A stretch of DNA of 10,565 bases from NCBI GenBank assembly GCA_045660825.1, contig JAZREN010000063.1, positions 1-10,565 of the forward strand. Direction: 5' to 3'. This document shows, piece by piece, positions 1-5,005 of the stretch (the first letter of the stretch is position 1; each line of letters opens with the position of its first letter). The translations under genes and the position numbers were made by a program. Source of the stretch: HGM04593 sp045660825 (GTDB taxonomy: Bacteria > Bacteroidota > Bacteroidia > Bacteroidales > Bacteroidaceae). Under the pieces are notes generated by a model, which did not search any database, was not told the origin of the DNA, and saw only the letters and a list, made by a program, of their open reading frames with translations.

Positions 1-20
1 CCTGCGACATATGTCGCAGG
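1..20. repeat. Perfect 20-bp palindrome at the window edge
   Basis: The first 20 bases are a perfect inverted repeat with no spacer: the arm CCTGCGACAT is followed directly by its exact reverse complement. No T-run follows on the plus strand (the next bases are tctgctgt), so it does not look like an intrinsic terminator in that direction. What lies on the other side is outside the window. It could be a dimeric protein-binding site, half of a larger repeat, or a chance palindrome inside a coding tail, since the first plus-strand frame is open through it. The palindrome itself is certain; its role is unknown. Confidence 0.6.
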
Positions 21-87
21 TCTGCTGTATATACCGGATATTGACGGCTGGGCGTTGATAATGGATGAATCCTACACCTTGCCCTGA
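1..87 (+). CDS. Possible 3' end of an unidentified gene (partial)
   Basis: Frame 1 is open from the first base to a TGA at 85-87, giving 28 codons that end in ...IPDIDGWALIMDESYTLP. The codons look like those of the confirmed genes here and the peptide reads like an ordinary protein C-terminus. If real, the gene converges on the M64 peptidase gene with only 7 nt between the two stop codons. Twenty-eight open codons can easily occur by chance, and the first 20 bases are also a palindrome, so this is a weak call. No family is recognisable. Confidence 0.3.
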   Translation, partial: PATYVAGLLYIPDIDGWALIMDESYTLP

Positions 88-94
88 TCCGTTA

Positions 95-1417
95 TTATTT
101 GCAGATATAATCAAGATACCTGATAATGGCCTTCTGGCACACCGGGCAGAAGTCGGTCAGTGCCTTCATCATGCACTCGGGCCAGCCGCGGAAAATGCCT
201 TTTTCAAGATAGCCACCGCCTTCGTAGGCACCAATTACCCAATCCTTCTCGGTTGAGCCTTCTGCTGCAACGGTTGGTATGGGAGTGTCCTCGGCAATCA
301 TTTCCTCCCATTTGCCTTTGAATTCCACAAAGCGTGTGAGGTTTGCTTCCCATGGCTCCTTGCCGGCAGGGTAGAGCGCGCTGACTGTGTTGCCAATCTC
401 AATGTACTCGTCACCCAGGCCCATCAATGAATGTCCGAACTCATGGACATAGACCTCGCCGGTCTTGCCCGTTTTGCCGGCCGAGCCAAGGCCGTAGAAA
501 TTGTATATTCCACCACCGCCGTACTTATCGGTGTTGGTGAGTATGAAGATGCTCTCATAAGGTGCATTGGCAGCCACATCACGGACCTTCTGGAACTCCT
601 CGGTCATCTGGTAGCGTTCGCTACCGAGTGTGTAGAAGCGTGTTCCCAACAGGTTGTCAACCCATTTACCTATGCCGGGTTTGCTTATGCCTTTTTCTCT
701 TGATGGCGCCCAAACGGCACGGATGTTTATGCGGTGGCTGTTTTCGGTGAATGGCGCGTATCTGAATAGCGCGTCGCTCCACATGTGGCACGATGCAAGG
801 AATTTCTCCTTTTCGTCGGCAGTGAAACCATCGGGCAACAGTACAATGTCAAGGCTGTGGGCAATGTCGCCACCAATGTGTATTTCAATACACTCATGCT
901 GTGGCTTCTGTGTGGCGATGTTATAGTCATTTACTCGTACATCCTGTGCATATCTTTTCTCCCACTCTTTTGTCTCTTTGTTGCGTGCGTAGAATTCGAT
1001 GCGGAAATCCTTGGCAGGCTCAGGGAATATCACACCCTCGGGGAATGAGCGGCTTGTCACTGTTGCCTCGGGTGTTGTCTGCCATTCGTTGAACAGTGTG
1101 CAGTAGTTATTCTTGTAAATGACTTTGCCTGTTGCTTTGTCAATGACTCTGAAATGCTGCTCGCCATAGTCGAACGGGTTGATGAGCGAGGCTCTTGAGC
1201 CGGCCCATTCGCCTTCCCTAATGACTTTGTCAAAGTAATAGAACTCCTCCTTGCTGTCACCCGCATGGTGAAAATCGAATCGCATGGTATTCCCGGTGAA
1301 GAATTCGCTATAATCGACATTGGTGTCAATTGGCTGCTTGGTTGTTGCCAGCTCTTTACCGGTACTGCAGGATAGCTGCGCTGCAATTGCCAATGCAAAA
1401 AAAAGATGTTTTCTCAT
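95..1417 (-). CDS. M64-family zinc metallopeptidase lipoprotein ('IgA peptidase M64')
   Basis: A 440-residue exported protein. The N-terminus MRKHLFFALAIAAQLSCS has a short basic start, a hydrophobic stretch and a lipobox ending at Cys17, so it should be cleaved by signal peptidase II and lipid-anchored. The zinc-protease signature HEFGH lies at residues 325-329 (His325 and His329 as zinc ligands, Glu326 as catalytic base), followed by SLMGLGDEY, whose acidic residues probably supply the third ligand, as in peptidase family M64. Residues about 30-170 match the usual N-terminal beta-rich M64 domain, and a CPVC pair lies near the C-terminus (DFCPVC). The length is normal for Bacteroides members. 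Some relatives of this family cleave immunoglobulin A, but the substrate here is not shown by sequence. The gene stands alone on the minus strand, divergent from the SPOR lipoprotein, with its own promoter signature. Confidence 0.88.
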   Translation of the reverse strand: MRKHLFFALAIAAQLSCSTGKELATTKQPIDTNVDYSEFFTGNTMRFDFHHAGDSKEEFYYFDKVIREGEWAGSRASLINPFDYGEQHFRVIDKATGKVIYKNNYCTLFNEWQTTPEATVTSRSFPEGVIFPEPAKDFRIEFYARNKETKEWEKRYAQDVRVNDYNIATQKPQHECIEIHIGGDIAHSLDIVLLPDGFTADEKEKFLASCHMWSDALFRYAPFTENSHRINIRAVWAPSREKGISKPGIGKWVDNLLGTRFYTLGSERYQMTEEFQKVRDVAANAPYESIFILTNTDKYGGGGIYNFYGLGSAGKTGKTGEVYVHEFGHSLMGLGDEYIEIGNTVSALYPAGKEPWEANLTRFVEFKGKWEEMIAEDTPIPTVAAEGSTEKDWVIGAYEGGGYLEKGIFRGWPECMMKALTDFCPVCQKAIIRYLDYICK

Positions 1418-1443
1418 GTTCTTCTAGTTTGGATTTTGAGTGA

Positions 1444-1451
1444 CAAAGGTA
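1444..1451 (-). promoter_or_regulatory. Bacteroidetes -7 promoter element for the M64 peptidase gene
   Basis: Read on the minus strand, this is TACCTTTG, an exact fit to the Bacteroidetes -7 consensus TAnnTTTG, 26 bp upstream of the peptidase ATG. No good TTTG -33 box sits at the usual 19-21 bp; the closest is a weak GTTC around 1477-1480. Transcription would start near 1437, giving a short leader. Confidence 0.55.
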
Positions 1452-1520
1452 GGCAAAATATCCAAAAAGCCCCTCTGAACTTCTGTTTTTTATTATTGTA
1501 TTAAATTAACATGGGTAAAA

Positions 1521-1552
1521 GTTGATGTTTTGGCACATTGTTTGTATTTTTG
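1521..1552 (+). promoter_or_regulatory. Bacteroidetes promoter for the SPOR lipoprotein gene
   Basis: TATTTTTG at 1545-1552 fits the -7 consensus TAnnTTTG. A TTG at 1522-1524 (GTTG) lies 20 bp upstream, the right distance for the -33 box. The expected start near 1558 gives a leader of about 30 nt, A/T-rich and without a purine-rich Shine-Dalgarno site, as is normal in this phylum. This also argues against translation from the upstream in-frame ATG at 1522, which would lie inside the promoter. Confidence 0.6.
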
Positions 1553-1587
1553 CAAAAATTATGCTTAATAATAAAAAATATAGTTCT

Positions 1588-2076
1588 ATGAAAAAATTAT
1601 TTGTAATCGCTTTTGCCGCTTGTGTGGCATTCTCATTCACATCATGTAAGTCTTCAAAGGACAGCGCATACAAGACAGCTTACGATGAGGCTCGTCAGGC
1701 TGAACTTGCTGAGGGTAACGGTCAGCAGAGCGAGGCTGTTGAAATAGCTCCTGTTTCTACAGCAAAGTCTGATGTTGACACAACATACCGCACCGAGAAG
1801 GTTGTCCTTTCTTCTGGTGCCGAGGGTTCACTCAAGGCTTTCAGTGTTGTATGCGGTAGCTACAGCAGAAAAGAGGGTGCAGAGAACATCCGTCAGTCAT
1901 TGGTTGATGAGGGTTACAATGCAATAGTAGTGCAGAATCCGGCAACAGGTCTTTACCGTGTTGTATGCGCTTCATGCGATACCAAAGAGGAGGCAGCTGT
2001 TGCACGTGACAAGTTCAAGGCCGATCACCCACGCAACAATGACTACCAGAAGGCTTGGTTGCTTTACAACAAATAA
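1588..2076 (+). CDS. SPOR-domain lipoprotein (peptidoglycan binding)
   Basis: From ATG 1588 the product is 162 residues. MKKLFVIAFAACVAFSFTSC is a classic lipoprotein signal with lipobox Cys at residue 20. In-frame ATGs at 1522 and later lie in or next to the promoter and would bury the signal peptide, so 1588 is preferred. A low-complexity linker (about 21-80) leads to a C-terminal SPOR domain at about 84-160, with the usual pattern: a first strand ending in CGSYS, the helix ENIRQSLVDEGY, then GLYRVV, and a last helix with EEAAVARDKF. SPOR domains bind glycan strands stripped of stem peptides, typically at division sites, so a role in septal wall remodelling is likely but inferred. The protein is probably held in the periplasm by its lipid anchor. 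Unusually, Cys occurs at two strand positions where family members normally have Val (Cys89, Cys127), with another at Cys130. The gene is monocistronic, with a promoter upstream and a terminator 8 nt after the stop. Confidence 0.85.
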   Translation: MKKLFVIAFAACVAFSFTSCKSSKDSAYKTAYDEARQAELAEGNGQQSEAVEIAPVSTAKSDVDTTYRTEKVVLSSGAEGSLKAFSVVCGSYSRKEGAENIRQSLVDEGYNAIVVQNPATGLYRVVCASCDTKEEAAVARDKFKADHPRNNDYQKAWLLYNK

Positions 2077-2083
2077 ATTACAG

Positions 2084-2111
2084 AAGGCTTCCACGAAGGG
2101 AGCCTTTTTTT
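2084..2111 (+). terminator. Intrinsic terminator after the SPOR lipoprotein gene
   Basis: A 9-bp stem, AAGGCTTCC (2084-2092) against GGGAGCCTT (2098-2106) with one G-T wobble, closes a 5-nt loop and runs into seven T residues (2105-2111). It starts 8 nt after the stop codon. It should separate this gene from the mutarotase gene, whose ATG is only 42 nt further on. Confidence 0.85.
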
Positions 2112-2152
2112 ACAAAGAACAACATGTTTCACAATCTTAAAACAGCCTGTTT

Positions 2153-2539
2153 ATGACACAAGGATATACAGTGAAAGAGTATAATGGCCCGGTAAAGCGC
2201 TATTGTCAGACACTTGACCTCAAGGATAGTCCGGAACTCATTGCCGAGTACCGCCGCCGTCACAGTGACGGTGAGGCATGGAGCGAGATTCTCGATGGTA
2301 TACGCAGTGTAGGAATCCTTGAAATGGAGATATACATTGTTGGTACCCGTCTGTTCATGATTGTGGAGACACCGCTCGATTTTGATTGGGACTGCGCCAT
2401 GGCGCGTCTCTCAACGCTTCCACGCCAGCAGGAGTGGGAGGATTATATGTCGGAGTTCCAACAGGCAGCTCCCGGCAGCTCGTCGAATGAAAAATGGCGC
2501 ATGATGGAGCGTATATTCCATCTGTATGAGAAAAAATAA
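2153..2539 (+). CDS. RhaM-family sugar mutarotase (L-fucose or L-rhamnose mutarotase)
   Basis: A 128-residue cytosolic protein of the RhaM / DUF718 family, small alpha/beta-barrel enzymes that interconvert alpha and beta anomers of 6-deoxy sugars. The core signature is EYRRRHSDGEAW (residues 32-43). Its Tyr33 and His37 match the Tyr and His of the E. coli RhaM active site (YxRRH). Further matches are the central beta strands EIYIVGTRLFMIVE (about 59-72) and the end QEWEDYM...MMERIFHL. It is about 24 residues longer than E. coli RhaM, mostly at the N-terminus and in a loop near 105-112. The next gene is an FucP-type permease, so L-fucose is a more likely substrate than L-rhamnose; in Bacteroidetes and Xanthomonas, members of this family serve fucose pathways. 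That choice is inference. No TAnnTTTG promoter is visible in the 42 nt between the preceding terminator and this ATG. Confidence 0.82.
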   Translation: MTQGYTVKEYNGPVKRYCQTLDLKDSPELIAEYRRRHSDGEAWSEILDGIRSVGILEMEIYIVGTRLFMIVETPLDFDWDCAMARLSTLPRQQEWEDYMSEFQQAAPGSSSNEKWRMMERIFHLYEKK

Positions 2540-2555
2540 TACTGTTAAAGAAAGA

Positions 2556-3857
2556 ATGGACAATAAAAGTAAACTTGTTGACAAACGTTTCCTGTTGCCG
2601 TTTATACTTGTCACTTCCCTGTTTGCACTTTGGGGATTTGCCAATAATATAACCAGTCCAATGGTGGCAACATTTCAGACACTGATGGAGTTGCCGGCGT
2701 CCGAGGCTGCTCTTGTGCAGTTTGCCTTTTATGGCGGTTATGCGACAATGGCTGTGCCTGCGGCTCTTTTCATTCGCCGTTACAGCTACAAGAGCGGAAT
2801 CCTTATAGGACTAGCTCTCTATGCTGTGGGTGCATTGCTGTTTATTCCAGCCGCTGCGCAGCAGAGTTTTGCATTCTTCTGCGTGTCGTTGTACATCCTG
2901 ACATTCGGTCTGGCCTTCCTGGAAACAACAGCCAACCCACTTATTCTTTCACTTGGTTCGAAGGAGACTGCTACAAGACGTCTGAACCTGGCGCAGGCTT
3001 TCAATCCGATAGGATCATTGCTTGGTATGTCGGTGGCTTCGCTGGTGGTGTTGCCGGGTCTGTGGTCCGATAGACGAGATGCTGCCGGTAAAATTCTTTA
3101 TTCAGGTTTACTTGATGGCGAAAAGGCGTTGATACGTGAGCATGATCTTGACATTATACGCAATTCCTATGTGGTTTTAGGTATTGTTGTCCTGCTTATT
3201 CTCATACTCTTTGCTCGCGTGATAATCCCCAACCTTCAGGGGCACAAGACCGAGACTATTAACAACAAGGCAACGCTTGTCAACCTGTGGAACAATAGGA
3301 AATACCGTTATGGCGTCGTGGCGCAGGTGTTCTATGTGGCGGCGCAGATTATGGTGTGGACATTCATTATCCAGTATGCCGATAATCTTGGTATAAACAA
3401 GGCCGTGGCAGAGCGCTACAATATATGTGCAATGATACTCTTCCTTTGCGGACGTTTTGCATCTACAGCATTTATGCGTTATTTCAAACCCGGTATGCTG
3501 TTGGCGCTTTTTGGTGTCTGTGCAACAGTTGCCACCCTTGGGGCCGTGGTCATTGACGGAATGATGGGACTGTACTGTCTGATTGCCATAAGCTTCTTCA
3601 TGTCACTTATGTTCCCTACAATATATGGTATTGCGCTTGAAGGTGTCAATAGTGAGGATGCATCGCTTGGTGCTGCATTCCTGGTGATGGCAATCGTTGG
3701 TGGCGCATTGATGCCTCCATTACAGGGAATGATAATCGATGCCGGAACTGTGGCCGGAATGCCTGCTGTGAAGTTCTCTTATCTGCTCCCGATGCTCTGC
3801 TTTGTTGTTGTAACAATATATGGCTTCGGCTGTAGAAGGATGCAAAGGCAAAAATAA
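2556..3857 (+). CDS. fucP: L-fucose:H+ symporter-like MFS permease
   Basis: An inner-membrane sugar permease of the FucP branch of the major facilitator superfamily, 433 residues from ATG 2556 with about 12 hydrophobic segments. Diagnostic stretches are FALWGFANN at the first helix, QFAFYGGYATMAVPAALFIRRYSYKSGI, and LETTANPLI followed by RRLNLAQAFNPIGSLLG. Glu123 in LETTANP matches the essential Glu135 of E. coli FucP. The position of E. coli Asp46 (ANNLND) is Ser34 here (ANNITS), so one half of the proton-coupling pair is missing. An earlier in-frame ATG at 2526 overlaps the mutarotase gene by 14 nt; 2556 follows an A/G-rich stretch and sits 16 nt after that stop, so I prefer it. It forms an operon with the mutarotase upstream and ruvX downstream (3 nt gap). 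Fucose is the likely substrate, but other sugars are carried by this branch, and the fucI, fucK and fucA genes are not in the window. Confidence 0.85.
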   Translation: MDNKSKLVDKRFLLPFILVTSLFALWGFANNITSPMVATFQTLMELPASEAALVQFAFYGGYATMAVPAALFIRRYSYKSGILIGLALYAVGALLFIPAAAQQSFAFFCVSLYILTFGLAFLETTANPLILSLGSKETATRRLNLAQAFNPIGSLLGMSVASLVVLPGLWSDRRDAAGKILYSGLLDGEKALIREHDLDIIRNSYVVLGIVVLLILILFARVIIPNLQGHKTETINNKATLVNLWNNRKYRYGVVAQVFYVAAQIMVWTFIIQYADNLGINKAVAERYNICAMILFLCGRFASTAFMRYFKPGMLLALFGVCATVATLGAVVIDGMMGLYCLIAISFFMSLMFPTIYGIALEGVNSEDASLGAAFLVMAIVGGALMPPLQGMIIDAGTVAGMPAVKFSYLLPMLCFVVVTIYGFGCRRMQRQK

Positions 3858-3860
3858 TTG

Positions 3861-4295
3861 ATGCGTATGGCGAGAATTTTGGCAATTGATTATGGAAAGA
3901 AACGTACCGGTTTGGCTGTGAGTGATGAGCTGCAGCTCATTGCCGGTGGCTTGACAACCGTTGCAACTGCAACATTAGTTGATTATATATTGGATTATGT
4001 AAAACGTGAGCCTGTGGAGTGTATTGTTGTTGGCTTGCCAAAGCAGATGAACAACACTCCTTCTGAGAATATGTGCCGCATTGAGCCATTCGTGAACCGC
4101 TTGCGTAAGCTTTTGCCTGAAATTCCGGTGGAGTATCATGATGAACGTTTTACATCGGTGCTGGCACATCAGGCAATTCTTGCTTCGGGAATTGGAAAGA
4201 TGGCACGCCGCAACAAGGAATTGGTTGACGAGGTGAGTGCCACCATAATATTGCAGTCCTACATGGAAAGCCTCAGGCTGTCAGCTGAAAGATGA
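3861..4295 (+). CDS. ruvX: YqgF/RuvX: putative pre-16S rRNA nuclease / Holliday junction resolvase
   Basis: A protein of 144 residues from ATG 3861 (142 from ATG 3867, which gives the common family start MARILAIDYG; either is possible). It has the RNase H-like fold signature of the YqgF family: ILAIDYGKKRTGLAVSD at the N-terminus with the first catalytic Asp, the central strand CIVVGLP, YHDERFTS near residue 95-101, and DEVSATIILQSYM near the end carrying the last catalytic Asp. In E. coli the homologue is needed for 5' end maturation of 16S rRNA; a resolvase role has also been proposed. It begins 3 nt after the permease stop, so it is co-transcribed. Its last codons (SLRLSAER, stop TGA) form part of the hairpin described at 4267-4404. 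The left arm codes for protein and the stop codon lies in the right arm. Confidence 0.88.
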   Translation: MRMARILAIDYGKKRTGLAVSDELQLIAGGLTTVATATLVDYILDYVKREPVECIVVGLPKQMNNTPSENMCRIEPFVNRLRKLLPEIPVEYHDERFTSVLAHQAILASGIGKMARRNKELVDEVSATIILQSYMESLRLSAER

Positions 4296-4305
4296 CAGCC
4301 TGAGG
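4285..4305 (+). repeat. 21-bp direct repeat, copy 1 (contains the ruvX stop codon)
   Basis: Identical to 4380-4400 over 21 bp, starting CTGAAAGATGACAG and ending CCTGAGG. It encodes the last residues and stop of ruvX and forms the right arm of the proximal 13-bp hairpin. The two copies flank a 74-bp segment, as expected for a target-site duplication or for the ends of a duplicated unit. Confidence 0.85.
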
Positions 4306-4379
4306 GTTCGACAACATCAACAGCAATAGGTCACGCGACAGCGTGGGTTGCGAAGAGTTGATGTTGTCAAAGCAACAAA
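4306..4379. repeat. 74-bp palindromic insert between direct repeats (REP/MITE-like)
   Basis: This segment separates the two 21-bp direct repeats. It carries a perfect 12-bp inverted repeat, GACAACATCAAC (4310-4321) against GTTGATGTTGTC (4357-4368). Nested inside are GCAA (4323-4326) with TTGC (4348-4351) and a tip hairpin CACGC-gaca-GCGTG (4332-4345). The whole can fold as one long stem with internal loops, as DNA cruciform or as RNA. It has no ORF and no transposase. It resembles REP-type or miniature non-autonomous elements, but I do not recognise a named family. A structured RNA with a function in the ruvX-def junction is the main alternative. Confidence 0.5.
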
Positions 4380-4400
4380 CTGAAAGATGACAGCCTGAGG
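4380..4400 (+). repeat. 21-bp direct repeat, copy 2
   Basis: Exact copy of 4285-4305, placed 95 bp further on. Here the repeat is followed by CTTT, extending complementarity to the left terminator arm to 17 bp, and then by the T-rich stretch expected after a terminator. This suggests copy 2 is joined to the original downstream flank. Confidence 0.85.
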
Positions 4401-4447
4401 CTTTCCCTTTTCGCCCTTTTATAACTATAAAAAATAAATTTTAAAAT

Positions 4448-5005
4448 ATGATATTACCAATTTATCTCTATGGGCAGCCGGTACTTAAGAAGGTTGCCGA
4501 GGATATCGATGCTGAATATCCAAATCTCAAGGAACTTATCCAGAATATGTTCGACACAATGCATCAGGCACAGGGTATTGGTCTTGCAGCGCCACAGATT
4601 GGCCTTGCAATTCGCCTTGTTGTTGTGGATCTTGATGTTCTTGCCGAGGATGAGCCTGAGTTCAAGGATTTCCGTCGTGTGTACATCAATGCACACATCA
4701 TTGAAACATCGGAAGAGACCGATACAATGGAGGAGGGTTGTTTGAGCCTTCCAGGTCTGCACGAGAAGGTTACACGTCCTTCGCGCATCCATGTGACATA
4801 TCTCGACGAGAATTTCGTTGAGCATGACGAGTGGGTCGAGGGGTATCTTGCACGCGTGATGCAGCACGAGTTTGACCACCTTGAGGGTAAAGTCTTCTCG
4901 GACCGTCTCTCACCACTGCGTCGCCAGATGAACAAGAACAAACTTGGCAATCTTGCTAAGGGTAAAGTGTTCTGCGACTATAAAGTGAAGCGCGTGTTGC
5001 GATGA
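4448..5005 (+). CDS. def: Peptide deformylase
   Basis: A 185-residue cytosolic metalloenzyme that removes the formyl group from the initiator methionine of new proteins. All three family motifs are intact: motif 1 GIGLAAPQ (residues 43-50), motif 2 EGCLS (96-100, metal ligand Cys98) and motif 3 QHEFDH (139-144, metal ligands His140 and His144, catalytic Glu141). The basic C-terminal tail (MNKNKLGNLAKGKVF...VKRVLR) is usual for Bacteroidetes forms. The ATG follows a very A/T-rich leader with no Shine-Dalgarno site. I see no TAnnTTTG promoter between the ruvX terminator region and this gene, so it may depend on readthrough or on a promoter I cannot recognise. Its stop overlaps the start of the TPR gene (ATGA), so the two are translationally linked. 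Confidence 0.95.
   Translation: MILPIYLYGQPVLKKVAEDIDAEYPNLKELIQNMFDTMHQAQGIGLAAPQIGLAIRLVVVDLDVLAEDEPEFKDFRRVYINAHIIETSEETDTMEEGCLSLPGLHEKVTRPSRIHVTYLDENFVEHDEWVEGYLARVMQHEFDHLEGKVFSDRLSPLRRQMNKNKLGNLAKGKVFCDYKVKRVLR

Larger units (their letters stand above)
4267..4404 (+). terminator. ruvX terminator hairpin, apparently split by an insertion
   Basis: AAAGCCTCAGGCTGTCA (4267-4283, inside the ruvX coding end) is perfectly complementary over 17 bases to 4388-4404, which is followed by cccttttcgccctttt. Between them lies a second copy of the right arm (4293-4305) that pairs with only 13 bases of the left arm (4271-4283) and is not followed by T residues. Deleting 95 bp (one direct-repeat copy plus the 74-bp insert) would restore a 17-bp stem, 9-nt loop hairpin. 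As it stands, the proximal hairpin forms first during transcription and lacks a T-run, so termination is probably weakened. The geometry is seen directly; the history and effect are inference. Confidence 0.55.

Noticed and set aside
1522..1587. 22-residue N-terminal extension of the SPOR lipoprotein
   Set aside because: It would start inside the promoter, upstream of the expected transcription start, and would place the lipoprotein signal internally.
2122..2129. AACATGTT palindrome before the mutarotase gene as an operator
   Set aside because: An 8-bp A/T-rich palindrome is common by chance, and no regulator gene or second copy is present.
4271..4305. Proximal 13-bp hairpin alone as the ruvX terminator
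   Set aside because: It is followed by GTTCGACAAC rather than a T-run; the distal arm with its T-rich tail fits a terminator better.
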